Positions 45,588 to 57,545 of a DNA stretch of 64,000 nt are shown piece after piece. The DNA is taken from assembly GCF_026212465.1 (NCBI RefSeq), contig NC_080049.1, positions 1,805,460-1,869,459 of the forward strand, in the 5' to 3' direction. Made by a program: the position numbers and the translations under genes. The notes under the pieces were generated by a model, which had not been told where the DNA came from, did not search any database, and was given only the letters and a program-made list of their open reading frames with translations. The stretch is from Amaranthus tricolor. Lineage: Eukaryota; Streptophyta; Magnoliopsida; Caryophyllales; Amaranthaceae. Each line of letters starts with the position of its first letter. Within the stretch, counting starts at the first letter, position 1.

Positions 45588-47744
45588 ATTTTTGGGTGTT
45601 TAGATTTAGATTGGTGATTATTGGCAAGTTTATTTATGAGGTTTGGAGAATTGTAGATAACTTTCTTTATTTATTTAATTTTTTATCATAACTAAGTTGT
45701 GTATTATTCTTCCCATTCATGTTAATTGTACCATTTGATTTTTTAATACTATTTATCAATCACTTTTAATTTATAATTTTATTTTTAATTTAAATGTCAA
45801 AATATAATCAGGTTAAATCTTATTTATTTCATCCTAAGCTATATTTTATTACCATTAATTATGTATATAATTTTTAAATATAATTAAATTAGTGTATTAG
45901 ATAGAGAGTAAAAATCCCATAAGATAATTAATGTGAGTTTGAGAGAATATTAAGTTGGTGGAATATTAAGAAAAAGTTATCGAAAAAAAGTATCTATCTA
46001 TAACTATTACATCACTATTTAGTATCTATCTATAACTATTATATCACTATTTAATGTTGTTTACGTCTCATAATCTCAACAAAATTTTTCACTCCAAAAC
46101 TCAATAATGATTTCATTGTTATTATGACTAATATTTATATCTTTGAGTTTATTATTTTCTAACTATGATTAAAATGTTATCCATATTGATTGTTTTTATA
46201 ATTTTTAGGTCACATCGTTTAATATATTAGAAAACCAAATATTTTATTTTTCTTAATTTTATTTATTAGATGAGTATTATTTGAGTGTATTGGATATTTT
46301 GAGATGATTAAAAGATAATATACTTTTATTTAGATTTTTTTTATTCATACTATTGGTTACTTAAATGCAATGCATAACTCTAATATGATTTAGTTTGACT
46401 ATCTTTATGCAAGTTACTTATATTTTATATGACAAATAAAATTTTTTTGTTTAAACTTTTATAACATAATTTTACATAAATATTTATGTTAAATTTGATT
46501 TTGAAGTGTGTTATTAATAGTTGTAATACTTTATATAAATTAATGTAATATTTGTTTTTGTTAGCATAAATTGGTATGTTATTTTTTTATTAATAATACT
46601 CATAATTTTGTATTGTATATTTTATGTACGAACCATTTGCCCTTTTATTTAAAATAAACAAATAGAAGTATAAATATAATTATATTAAATATATAATCAA
46701 ATTGTTTTTCATTTGTTGTGATTTATTTGTCATGAGCTAAATTTTCACAATCATCTACGCGCACAATACAACGTATGATACAAATCAAACAATGTATGTA
46801 ATGTATACAACTATTCAGAGTGAAATGTGATATAACTATAACGTAAAATTTATTTCTTAAAATTTTAATTTTTTAAATGATACAAATATGTTAAAAAATT
46901 TAATAAAACCGTACATGGCACGGTATTGAAAATAAGAGAGATTATATTTTAATTAATGGAAATTTCGAGGATGGTGACTGGTGAGAATACTTTTAAATGA
47001 ATGATTATAATCATATTAAAAAAATGTATGCGAGAAATTGGCACGAAGTCATATCAGGAGCGACCAATGATTTAAGACTCTAATTTTTTGAAAGCTTAAT
47101 TTCTTAAAAAAAAGTCATAAGGAATAGTCTCTTCAATTTAGCACCAACGTTTTATTTGGTTTTTAGACATTATTTATCTCTTATTTTTAATTTGTATTTC
47201 ACTATTAATCTACAAGTTAAAATATAGTATTACGGGATCTTGTTTGATTTGTCTTAATGTAAAAATTATTCATATTAACTTTTCATAATTTTTAATAATA
47301 CATAATTAGGAATATTAAAAATTAAATAAGTGTGGATACACATGGAAGCTTCAAGCCAAATTGATTAATTTAATTGTTGTCTTGTGCTTACATGTAGTTT
47401 GAATGTCATTTTCTGTTTAGGGAAAAGGGAAAATAAATAAACATAGCAGTAAATGCTATCATCAACAAATAATTTAACAAAAATAGGGGAAAATTTTAGG
47501 GGTCGTCCTTATAAAATCCTATTAGATTAAAAAATTTATTGGTTGATGTTACCTTGTGTAGCAAATAAAATTAATCAACTTGTTATTTATTTTATTATTT
47601 TATTTTTGTGGTCAATGCGGTCTATATTTCAATCGTGATAAATATAAGAATCTTTACAATATGGTTGCGATAAGGTGATGTGATTTTGCTTTTACACTAT
47701 AAACCAAAATTAAATAGAGTTATCAAAGAATGAATCTCATGTTA
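45588..47744. other. AT-rich spacer, degenerate repeats only
   Basis: No gene. Stretches near 45690-45920 and 47140-47320 carry decayed pieces of the Stowaway/mariner-type interior (AGGTTAAATCTTATTTATTTC-like). Around 46890-46930 there is a GTACATGGCACGGTATTG block of unknown origin. Confidence 0.4.
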
Positions 47745-48125
47745 GATTAAAGAATTGGAATAAGATGAATCAAACAAAATTTCACTTGACTATGGTTTAA
47801 TTTATAGATTAAAAATAATTAATCACAAATTAAGAATGGTGAATGAATAGTGTCATATATTCAAATGTTGCAATTGATATAAAATGGGGAAGTACTTCCT
47901 CCGTTTCCATATTAGTTGCAACATTAATATAAATAACACTATTTATAAATTATTCTTAATTTATGATTAGTTTTTAATCTATAGGTTAAAATATAGTTAG
48001 GTGAGATTTTGTTTGATTCGACTAATTACAAAGATAATTAATATTAAAATTTTATAATTTTTATTGTACATAATTAAAAATATTAAAAATTAAATTAGTG
48101 TATTGGATTGTATGAAAAACAAATA
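47745..48125. mobile_element. Palindromic (foldback) MITE pair
   Basis: Two copies of one Stowaway/mariner-type sequence meet head to head at about 47893-47900 around GGAAGTACTTCCTCCG. The right arm reads TTGCAACATTAATATAAAT, then TTCTTAATTTATGATTA, then AGGTGAGATTTTGTTTGATT. The left arm is its inverse with moderate divergence over ~130 bp or more. The transcript or single strand could form a long hairpin. Confidence 0.7.
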
Positions 48126-48859
48126 TTACAAGTAAATTAAAAGGAAAAATGCAATAATTAGCATACCACGTGGATCTGCAAAATAAAATGATTTATTGAC
48201 CTGTATATATTGTCAGTCTGTATGATCAGTACTTACACCATGCTGCTATTCTGAAATTTGTATGGTATACCATTTTCCTTCTCCATTAATTCTCCCATCT
48301 GTTCCGCTTTTATCATAACATTTCTATCCCTAAATTTTTGGCGTTGTGAAATGAACTGCGAGAATATAAATGGGACAGAGTTCCAACTGTTGCCTTAATT
48401 AATTTGATCGGTGGAATATAATATGAGTTTTCAGCTAATTTACTTTTTAAATTATTACAACTCATCACTTAAATAGCGAAAATATAAATGAAAATATCGA
48501 CAATCATTCCCATTTTAAATTTACGTTTCAAAAGATTGAGATTAATTATATAAATTAATAAATTAATTTTTAGAGTTAGTTCTTGTATGGACTTAATGTA
48601 TAATATAATAAAGTGCATACCAACATTAACTATAAGGAGTGTGAACTTATGAGTAAAAGATTAAGGGTGCATAATAATATTGAAGACTAAGTCCATTTAC
48701 ACTTATATCAATTTAAATAATCGTCCGTATTGATTCTCTTTTGTTATTCATTTTAGTTTTCAACCATCCTGACTTTTAAACTTAAATTTTTCATATGATT
48801 TTTTTGGTTGTCTTCGATTTTTCTCCTCTTCGTTCAAATCTCCCAACTTTCAACTTATT

Positions 48860-49200
48860 ATTTTCCTTATCGATTCTCTTATGCTTTATGGTTTCATATG
48901 TCCAAATCACCTTAGATGATTCTCTTTCATTTTATCCTCAGTAGTTGTCACACCTCAATTTTCTCTTATCTCTTAATTCCAAATTCTATCCCTCAAAGTA
49001 TACTCACTCATACTTCTAAACATTCTCTGTTTTGCTACTAGCTTCCTACAATGATCATTTATAAAAGCCCAACATTTTAATCTATATAGCAGTGCTAGCC
49101 TAATAGACGCCTAATATTACATTCTCTATAGGCTATAGCTTTAGGGGCTTATCTTGATCACATAATAAACAAGTGGTCGGTCTCTATTTTTTCCACGCGC
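48860..49200 (-). pseudogene. LINE 3' fragment (C-terminal ORF2 region)
   Basis: Minus-strand frames give KCWAFINDHCRK-like, QRMFRSMSEYTLRDRIWN and TTEDKMKENHLR then FGHMK. This is the order of the C-terminal part of plant L1 ORF2 (ECW, RM-RWM, RIRN, DK--E-RLRWFGH). It has stops and lacks the RT core. It is related to, but distinct from, the LINE in EDM2 intron 4, and ends about 360 bp upstream of wax-synthase-like copy 3. Confidence 0.65.
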
Positions 49201-49508
49201 CTGCACTTATTTTTATTGATTTCATCCAGCTGGATATCCCTACTACTCTGAAATAATGAAAACTTCCACTTGAAATGATTTCTTTTTCTTCTAGTGTCTT
49301 GTGTTATCTCATTTATACCAAAATTATACTTTATATATCCCGTCTTATTTTGACTTAACTTAAACGGTTAAACCCTCATGACTTCAACCCTTGTCACCAT
49401 ATATTGTGATTAACATAGCCAAATTATTGGTAGAAGAAATGGTTTTAGAAACTTAGAGAGGTCCCAATGCAACCTCGCCCATTCATTCTAGCATTTAAAC
49501 CATACAAG

Positions 49509-49516
49509 TATAAAAA
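49509..49516 (+). promoter_or_regulatory. TATA box, wax-synthase-like copy 3
   Basis: TATAAAAA lies 56 bp upstream of the start codon at 49565, a good position for a short leader. Confidence 0.6.
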
Positions 49517-49564
49517 CATAGTTTTGCATAGCTACAAAATTGGCTAATCCACTACCCCAAAAAA

Positions 49565-50557
49565 ATGGGAGAAGAAACACAAAATTTTCTCAAGGCATGG
49601 CTAGTAATTTTTGCATCACTCTCTTATGCTTACTTCATAACTTCAAAACTTCCTAAAGGAAAATTTAGGGTTTTCACTCTCCTACCCATTTTCTCTCTCT
49701 TTACCATCCTCCCACTTTCTCTCTCTAGACCAATTCCTATTACTATTTCAAGTTGGTTTATTACATGGTTAGCTAACTTTAAACTACTTCTTTATTGCTT
49801 TGATCTTGGTCCATTATCAACCCAAAATACATTTAGTATGTTCATTTTACTTGCTTCTTTTCCCATTAAACTAAAGGGAAAAGACCCACCAAATTATACC
49901 CGACCCGAAAAAGTTATCCCTCCAAATAATTGGGTTAAATCTTTATTTTTTGCTCTTTTTATATATATTTATGACCGTACTAAAAATTGGGTTATGTATG
50001 GTTTTGCATTATATCTTTTTATTGATATTTGTTTTGCAATTTGCACATTTTTTCTGGCCCCACTTGGGTTGGAGCTAGAAGAACCGTCCGACGAACCTTT
50101 TGCATCATCATCGCTACAAGATTTTTGGGGTAGAAGATGGAACCGCATGGTATCCGATGCACTGCGTGACACCATATACTTTCCAGTGAAGTCATTTTGT
50201 GTTAGCTATATGGGCCTGAATTGGGCCCAAGCTGTGGGTACAATGGCTAGTTTTACTGTATCTGGGCTTATACATGAGCTTATGTACTATGACGTGATAC
50301 GTGCGAAACCCACGTGGGAAGTCACGTGCTTCTTTGTGTTACAAGGGTTGTGTGTGGTTTTGGAGGTGGCTGTAAAGAGAAAATTGGGCTGGAAGAGGAA
50401 GTTTCATTGGGCCATTACAGGCCCATTAACAGTTACATTTGTGATGACTATGGGTTATTGGTTGTTCTACTTGCCACTTTATAGGAACCATGTTGATGCC
50501 AAGTCAATTGAGGATGTTAAAGCATTTGTCAAGAATTTGAAAAAGGTTTTTACTTGA
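49565..50557 (+). CDS. Wax-synthase-like MBOAT O-acyltransferase, copy 3
   Basis: Intronless, 330 residues; about 18 shorter than copies 1 and 2, mainly through a shorter loop and span around residues 100-150. It keeps SLQDFWGRRWN (~184-193) and SGLIHE with His237, then PTWEVTCFFVLQGLC. The usual LHG after PTWEVT is LQG, and GFW near the C-terminus is GYW, so it is the most divergent copy in the motif region. It should be an ER integral membrane acyltransferase. The N-terminus (KLPKGKFRVF, LLPIFSLFTILP) groups it with copy 4. It is divergently oriented from copies 1 and 2. Confidence 0.88.
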   Translation: MGEETQNFLKAWLVIFASLSYAYFITSKLPKGKFRVFTLLPIFSLFTILPLSLSRPIPITISSWFITWLANFKLLLYCFDLGPLSTQNTFSMFILLASFPIKLKGKDPPNYTRPEKVIPPNNWVKSLFFALFIYIYDRTKNWVMYGFALYLFIDICFAICTFFLAPLGLELEEPSDEPFASSSLQDFWGRRWNRMVSDALRDTIYFPVKSFCVSYMGLNWAQAVGTMASFTVSGLIHELMYYDVIRAKPTWEVTCFFVLQGLCVVLEVAVKRKLGWKRKFHWAITGPLTVTFVMTMGYWLFYLPLYRNHVDAKSIEDVKAFVKNLKKVFT

Positions 50558-52100
50558 AGATCTTGAAATCAAACATCAGGGGCGGAGCTATCAGTGGGCG
50601 AAGGTTATTTCCGTCCATCAATCAAAATATAATATGTAAGAAATATTTGGCTTACGAATATTTAACTATACATCATTTAAGTCACAATATAACTTGTTGA
50701 TTTCGCTTTCAACATATAATGTTTCTTAATTATTATGAATGTCTAGTAATTTTGATTTCCTTTAACTCAAAAATTATTTTGTAATGTTGATATGATAAAT
50801 TTCGTCCCCTTCACCTGAAGTCCATACTTGGCATCTAAATAGAAGTATTATTTGAAGCATATTACTTTATTAAAGTTTTTTAATTGTAAACTATCAATTA
50901 AATCTATATGTTTTGTTTATATTTTAAAATTGTTTCATAAAAAAATTCTATGGTGATGAGAATATTTGATGTATTGTAGGAAAATACAATTGAGGATAAT
51001 AGGATATCATAAGGATGTATGTTGTGAAGTTTTTTTTTTTTTTTTTTTCTATACTTGTGAATTTAGTATTTTTAAAATTGTTCCACGCTATATATTGTTG
51101 TTAGTAGTAAATTTTAAATGATATTTGAATTATTTATGTATGTATGTTGTTAGTAGTAAAAACTTACATATTATATTGTTATAGAACTGAAACTAATTAG
51201 GTTATGGAAGATGTTGCATAAAATAAATATTTCTATTAGGGAAGATGTTGCACTAATTAGAAACTTGGAAGATGTTGATTTGCCATGTTAGTTATACACT
51301 TATAGTTAGGGATGATCATGGGACGGATCTGGAGCGGGTCCAGTCAGAATCGGATCCGGATCCTATATTTTTTATTAGATCTAGATTTAGATTCGAACCC
51401 TAAAGGTCTAAAATTTTCAGACCCAAACCTAGACCCAGACTCATCAACCCAGACCCTGCAGATCTGATGGGTCTAGAGTCCTTAAAGGGTCTAAATAATA
51501 CTCTCTTTAATTTGTCAAGTTTGAGCGTTTTATAAGTCATTATATTTACGTATTTTTGTAAAGGGCGTAATAACATATTTTACAAATATTTAATACTAAT
51601 TTGACATTTATAGCGTCATCCTATAAGAAATATGAAACAATTATATAACTTACCGTTGACAAGAACGATACGACCGATTAAAAAAATCTGAAGCTGAATG
51701 GATCCGAGTTCCAACTGAATAAGAATGGTCTTGGACCATATAGATTATAGGTGTCATTAATTTTAAGCTAATACTTGAGTCAATATACTTACTGAATTAT
51801 ACTACTATCTAGATCATAAACATGCAAACAATGAATGATAGAGGAGCAATCAAAATCTGAGATTTTCATCCTATTAATTAATTAACTAGCATTAATATGA
51901 GGCCTTCTAACGGTGAGGCAACTTGAAAACAAAAAACCCATAAGCTAAAAGTTGTAATTATTGGGCTATTTAACCCGATGTATGAAGAATGTCTTACCAT
52001 AAAACCATCTCATACAAGAATTTGTGAACATTTAGTGTATATTAAATCCTAAAAATTATCACTAAGTACTACAAATTGTAGTGGGACAAAGTGTACTAAA
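50558..52100. other. Spacer with small repeats
   Basis: At 50578 CAGGGGCGGAGC resembles the start of a hAT-type element, but its other end is not clear. About 51305-51500 holds a GATCCGG/GACCC-rich repeat like that at 61160-61330. About 51825-51850 matches 60955-60985 (CAATGAATGAT-GAGGAGCAA). About 51910-52016 is a diverged copy of the GAGAGAC MITE family. Confidence 0.45.
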
Positions 52101-52700
52101 CATACAAGGTCTAATGGCGTCATAGGGACAAAGTGTACTAAAAATGTGCCTTTTCGTATTCTTTGATCAATGAGCATTGAATTTTATTTTTGTTCAACTT
52201 TGATTATGGAGTTACAAGTGACTTAATAGTGTGAATAATACTCATAAATACCATAGTTATAATGGTATTGATTGATGGTCATTATATTTGATCATCAATG
52301 GGTGACTAAATATCCATATCCCTTTCGTATACTTGAACTAGTATAAATAAAGGCTTGGGGAAGGATGTCACTTACACCCCATTTATGAATTCTTATATCC
52401 TTGCTTTCTCTCTTACTAGTGTTCTTTCAAAAAGAGTTATAAACTTTTTGTTAGAACTTTTAAAGTTTATAATTTATCAAACACTTTGTTGTTAAGTTTC
52501 ATACCCTAAGTACTAAGGATGCGTTGTGTTATTTGTATCCCATTGTGAATTTCTAAGTCAAAACCCAAGTATCTTTGTGGGGGAAATATCACAAAAGGAA
52601 AGTGATTACGCGCCTACAAGTATCAAGTTTTCGGGTAACGGTTGTCGTTACAAAGATCATCTTCAAGTTATTTTTTAGTGTTTTTGTGTAAGTTTATTTT
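52100..52700 (+). repeat. Possible solo LTR fragment
   Basis: The stretch has promoter-like features of an LTR: TATAAATAAAGGC near 52334 followed by a CT-rich leader and a GGAAAGTGATTACGCGCC block. A 20-bp phrase GGGACAAAGTGTACTAAA occurs twice at its start. Neither terminus nor a target duplication could be fixed, so this is tentative. Confidence 0.3.
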
Positions 52701-52958
52701 AGCCATCAACAAAGGAAAATACAAACTCCCATATTGCAATTTTTATTTGCATTATTATTTCTTAATATAATTAAATGTGTCAATCTAAACTCAACTGTTT
52801 ATTAAATGATTTAGGTTAAGGAGAAAATTTCAAATCTGAAATAAACTTGGATAACTCATCTAATTATACGAGTTAATTTCGAGTCAAATCATTCAGTATA
52901 ACATGATCATATTTCAATTATTTTTTTTTTATTTTTCGTAGCAGATACAAAATAAATA

Positions 52959-54405
52959 CTTCCTCTGTTCTGTAATAGATGCTACATTAGCATGGGCACA
53001 CAAATTAAGAAATTTGCTCACCTACAGTGTAGCTTACTGTTCACATTATAGGGTATAATATTTTATTATTGTTAATTGAAAAAGAAACAGAAAAAGATAA
53101 TGAACTAATATTGATTAACAGAAGTATTAGTTTACATAATAAAATCAGAATGTCATTTACAAAAATAGGAAAAAATTGATCAAAGTTAGTTAACATAACA
53201 AAATTCAGAATGTGAATATCAGAAGTAATAAGTTTACATAATAAAAATCAGATCATCATTTTCGGAATTTAAAACTAATCAAAAACATAATCAAAAAATA
53301 ACATAATCAAAATCATAATCATATTAAAATAAACATGAGAAAAAAAAACAGAGCAGATCCAACTTTAAAAAAATTGAAATAAGAACAACATGCAACAATA
53401 TCGTAAATGAAACCAGATCTGGTAAAGGACTAAAATCAGATCATGATTTTGGGATTAAAAACATCTCAAAAATATAATCAAAAAATTAACATAATCAAAA
53501 TCATAATCTTATTAAAATAAACATGAAATAGAAAAAAACAAAGCAGATCAAAGTTTAAAAAAATCAAAATAAGAACAACATGCAAGAGAATCATTAATGA
53601 AAACAGATTTGATCAAGTACTAAAACCAGATCATTATTTTCGGATCAAAGCATACCAGATGACGCTTAAAGAGAAATATAGATCATTGTAAAACCGAAAT
53701 AGATCAAAGCAAAGAGTATAAAGAATATGCCAGAAGAACTAGAGAAATCGGAAAACCCAGATGTAAAGCTTTAACCAAATACAAAACCAAAGATCAGAAA
53801 CAAAACCAAATCTAATCCTTTTTTTCGTCAAATATAGTGAAAGAAAACCAAAGAAATGAAATCAGAAACAAAGCCAAAGAGTTTAGGATTAAGAGTTTTC
53901 AAGAGATTGGTTAGAGAAAGAGAGAATGAGAGAGAGAGAGGGGGGGAACGGCAAGGACTAGAAATGTGACTAGGGTTAGGAGTGGGTAGGGGTTAGTTTA
54001 TATAAGAAATTAATCAACGGTTAGATCAAGACCAAAAAAATCCAACGGTTGATATCAATCCCACCATTAATATTAAGAAGTTGGAAAGGTTTGTTTAAAT
54101 GGGAGAAATAATTAATTGAGATAGTGTATTTAAATGGAGGAAATAATTAATTGGGATGGTGGGTTATGAGAGATTAGGTGAGTTTTTAATGAGAATAATA
54201 AATATGGAGGGAATATTAATTTTAATTGGGAATAGATAAAGATTAAATAATAGTAGGTAAAAAAGTTAAAGAGGTATAGAGTAGGATAAAAATAGGAGTA
54301 GGTAGAATTTTAAATGATTGTTTTATTACTAAAAATGGAAATGTAGCAAGTAATATGAAATTGCCAAAAATGGAATATGTAGCAAGTATTATGAAACGGA
54401 GGAAG
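52959..54405. mobile_element. 1.45-kb TIR element (Tc1/mariner-like ends)
   Basis: The left end CTTCCTCTGTTCTGTAATA and the inverse of the right end CTTCCTCCGTTTCATAATA agree closely and both continue with TTGCTACAT-like sequence. Flanks are TA on both sides. Inside, about 53230-53420 is repeated as about 53430-53620 (shared AACATAATCAAAATCATAATC and AAGAACAACATGCAA). A CT-rich, leader-like stretch on the minus strand (about 53950-53880) suggests the 5' end of a former gene. No transposase frame remains. Confidence 0.7.
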
Positions 54406-55355
54406 TAACTCATAAACTAAAAGTTTAAAACTAAGGCATAAAAAAATCAAATATAGTCAATATTAAAACTCTTACATGGAAATAAAAAAACTTCAAAGGG
54501 GTTAAGTAGGCCGATCAAAATCAGGTTGGTCATATCTATTAAACATATTAGATTAAAATAATGATTTTTGACTTAATTAACTAAACAGTTAAGTAGGTCG
54601 ACCTGATATGTGGTCTCGCACGCATACTTATAGTATTGCTACTCCAAAACCAAGTCTACTAGATTGAATTATATGTTTTTAACCCAATCTTTTGACCTTT
54701 TTATTGAGTACCAAATCATCAACTAAAGCATTCAACAAACATATGCTCTACCAAGTGCGCACAGACTGTCATTAAGCTAGTTATGAACATCATGTCCAAT
54801 GTCCACGATGAAGGACAGAAATAACATTTATAAATTATTTCTTATTCGTTCTAAATTGTCTACTCTGACAGAATATATTTTACCAATATAATAATTTTAT
54901 CATTAATATCCCTAAAAAATTGTAAAAAATTGAAATTAAATAATCTTTATAATGAAAACAATTAAACAAGATCCCATTTAACTATATTATAACTTATATA
55001 TTAAAAATAAACTGCAACTTATAAAAGTGATTAATTATCAGTGTTAAAAGTTAAATGTGAATAATAACTTAAATAGGATGTCATAGAATCAACAATATAA
55101 AATAAAATAGTTTTTGTTTATTAATTTATATATGTCTCAATTTTGGATCCAAAAAACGTACACTTTTATAGAATTACAACGTGGCCGGTTACTACTGAAT
55201 CGACAAATACAACTGGACAAACTTAAATATTCAACCTACATTAACTTAAATAATAGTATTGTTTTTATTATATTAGTATTAATAATTTAATTATTAATTT
55301 AAACTTTTAGTAGAATTACTTTAGATATGTAAGCAATATATTGCATATTTAAATG
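54406..55355. other. AT-rich spacer upstream of copy 4
   Basis: Around 54840-55040 there is another decayed Stowaway/mariner-type sequence (AAACAAGATCCCATTTAAC). Nothing else is recognised. Confidence 0.4.
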
Positions 55356-55363
55356 TATATATA
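55356..55363 (+). promoter_or_regulatory. TATA box, wax-synthase-like copy 4
   Basis: TATATATA lies 71 bp upstream of the likely start codon at 55434. Confidence 0.4.
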
Positions 55364-55433
55364 CATTTAGAGACTTTTGATTATTTTTGAAACAAAACTA
55401 GCAAAAAAAAAATCCTGCAAAACTAAGCCAAAA

Positions 55434-56486
55434 ATGGAGGAAGAAGAAGGGTTGATTATAGCTTTCATTAAGGTATGGTTAAAAGTCTTAATCTCTCTCA
55501 TTTATGCTTATTTCATTGTTTCAAAGCTTCCTAAAGGCAAATTTAGGGTTTTCTCTCTCCTACCCATTTTCTCTCTCTTCACTATCCTCCCATATTCTCT
55601 CTCTACCCCAACAACTGCTGGTTTAACTGGTTTTTTCATTACTTGGCTTGCAAACTTCAAACTTGTTCTTTTTTGTTTTGATCTTGGCCCTTTATCTCAA
55701 GATTTAATTAAAAATTCTTTATTTTATTTTATTTTAATTTCTTCTTTTCCTATTAAAATTAAGCAAAATGGGAATTACCCAATTACCCATACCCAAAAAA
55801 ATAACCCAAAACTACCCCTTAATTTATGGTCAAAATTATTGATTTATATTTTGCTTGTTTTTGGTGCTTTTTTGTGTAATTATAACCAAGTTTTGAACCA
55901 AAATATTCTTTTAGGTATTTATTGTTGTGTAGTTTACTTAAATTTAGAGATTGTTATGGGATTTTGCAACAAATTGGTGGGGTCCATTCTTGGGATGGAG
56001 TTGTGTCCACCCTTTGATGAACCTTATTTATCAACATCATTGCAAGATTTTTGGGGGAGGAGATGGAACCTCATGGTATCAGATGTACTGCGACATACCA
56101 TATATTTTCCCACAAGGGCATATTGGGAAATTCATATAGGGAAGAAATGGGCTCAAATTGTAGCTACTTTGGGTGCCTTTATTGTGTCTGGTTTGATGCA
56201 TGAGTTGTTGTTCTTCTACATCACACGTGCTAGTCCCACGTGGGAGGTCACGTGCTTCTTCTTGCTTCATGGGGTGAGTTTGGTTGTTGAGATTGGGCTT
56301 AAAACGGAATTGGGCTTTGGAGGTTTACATTGGGCCTTGGCTGGTCCATTAACTATTGGGTTTGTGATGGCTACTGGGTTTTGGTTGTTCTTTCCTCAAC
56401 TTGTGAGAACCAAAGTTGATGTTAGATCCCTTGAGGAAATTAAGGCTGTAAGTAGCTTTATTAAGGGTGTATTAGGAATCAATTAA
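55434..56486 (+). CDS. Wax-synthase-like MBOAT O-acyltransferase, copy 4
   Basis: Intronless, 350 residues, close to the family's usual length. An upstream ATG at 55377 would add 19 basic residues; the start MEEEEGLIIAFIKVW fits the other copies. The core is canonical: SLQDFWGRRWNLMVSDVLRH (~202 onward) and SGLMHE with His256, then PTWEVTCFFLLHGVS. Many hydrophobic spans point to the ER membrane. Because the core is unaltered and length is full, this is the best candidate for an active wax-ester or sterol-ester synthase in the cluster. Substrate choice is unknown. Confidence 0.92.
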   Translation: MEEEEGLIIAFIKVWLKVLISLIYAYFIVSKLPKGKFRVFSLLPIFSLFTILPYSLSTPTTAGLTGFFITWLANFKLVLFCFDLGPLSQDLIKNSLFYFILISSFPIKIKQNGNYPITHTQKNNPKLPLNLWSKLLIYILLVFGAFLCNYNQVLNQNILLGIYCCVVYLNLEIVMGFCNKLVGSILGMELCPPFDEPYLSTSLQDFWGRRWNLMVSDVLRHTIYFPTRAYWEIHIGKKWAQIVATLGAFIVSGLMHELLFFYITRASPTWEVTCFFLLHGVSLVVEIGLKTELGFGGLHWALAGPLTIGFVMATGFWLFFPQLVRTKVDVRSLEEIKAVSSFIKGVLGIN

Positions 56487-57359
56487 TTGTTTTCAAGAAT
56501 GTAATTTGTTTTTAAGGTTAGAATTGTATAACAAACTTGTTCATGATCAAATTCTTTCAATCAAAGTAGTCCTCAAGAACTATTTAACGAACTCTTTGTG
56601 TATTTGATTAAATACTTATTCGACAATTTTAACGAAACGAACTTGACACTTAGATGGTCAAACTATCTAATCATATAATGTTAAGTAAATTATTTGGTTT
56701 AAGAAACTTATTATTAGAGGTGTTTATTAGGTTGATCGGGTCGGTTTCGGACAGGTGTTATTCGGTTCGGTTGCATTTTGAATTGGTTATTTTTCGGCAG
56801 TGTGTTACAACGGGTCACATTCGGGTCGAGTCGGTTAGTCACGGTTCGGTTGGAGATCGGTTATTCAAGCTATCGGGTTAGCATCAGTTGAAGTTCGTGT
56901 CGAGTGTCAATCGGTATCGGGTTGTCATCGATTACTAATTGGTTCGGTTTTTTCGGGTACAGATCGGGTTTGAGTGTTTTTTTTCGAGTAGTTATCAGTT
57001 ACGGATAACTATTGATCGGATCAATATCGAAATAAGTTAATAGTCGGGTTTTTAATTGATGTATGCTTATTTACTTACGAAAAATAATTACCGATTGTTT
57101 TATCAGATATAGCAGATAGGGGTGTCAAACAGGTCGGGCTGGGTCATATTCAGGTTCGGGTCATATATAAATGGGTCAATAAACCCTTGACCTGAACCTG
57201 ACCAATTTAATTAAATCATTTAATTAAATGGGTCAAAAATTGAAACCCCGACCTGATCAGTAGCAGATCGGGTCAACCTGCTAATGACCCATTTAACCTG
57301 CTTTTTTTTTAGGTCATTAAATTCATATATTTTAGGTCATTTGACCCATTTAACCTTAA

Positions 57360-57474
57360 TTAAAGGCTTCCTCCAAAAATAAACGTATGCAACTTAATGC
57401 AGCGAGCACACGGTATTCTTTAGTAAAAGGCGAAAGAATAGTTCGCTTTGTGCTCACGGCGTGGCTGCGTAAGT
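57360..57474 (-). ncRNA. U5: U5 spliceosomal snRNA gene (candidate)
   Basis: The minus strand contains GCCTTTTACTAAAGA (57431-57417), the invariant loop 1 of U5 snRNA. It is closed by pairing of ATTCTT with AAGAAT and GAGCAC with GTGCTC. A Sm-type site ATTTTTGG follows at 57380-57373, then a short GGAGG---CCT stem. Upstream are a USE and a TATA-like box at Pol II snRNA spacing, which puts the start near 57474. U5 acts in the U4/U6.U5 tri-snRNP, aligning exon ends. Ends are estimated, and a recently inactivated copy cannot be excluded. Confidence 0.8.
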
Positions 57475-57496
57475 TGATATGAGATCTGTGGAAGTG

Positions 57497-57504
57497 ATTT
57501 AAAG
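57497..57504 (-). promoter_or_regulatory. TATA-like box of the U5 gene
   Basis: CTTTAAAT on the minus strand starts about 30 bp after the end of the USE and about 25-30 bp before the inferred start. This wider USE-TATA spacing is the plant Pol II rather than Pol III arrangement. Confidence 0.6.
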
Positions 57505-57534
57505 GATTTTTCTTTTATTAGTATCTTTCATAGC

Positions 57535-57545
57535 CGATGTGGGAC
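57535..57545 (-). promoter_or_regulatory. Upstream sequence element (USE) of the U5 gene
   Basis: GTCCCACATCG on the minus strand matches the plant snRNA USE consensus RTCCCACATCG perfectly. A second near-match, GCCCCACATCG, lies at 57594-57604 because a ~59-bp unit (57534-57592 and 57593-57650) is tandemly duplicated. Confidence 0.8.

Noticed and set aside
50578..50830. hAT element starting CAGGGGCGGAGC
   Set aside because: No convincing inverse terminus or 8-bp duplication could be found.
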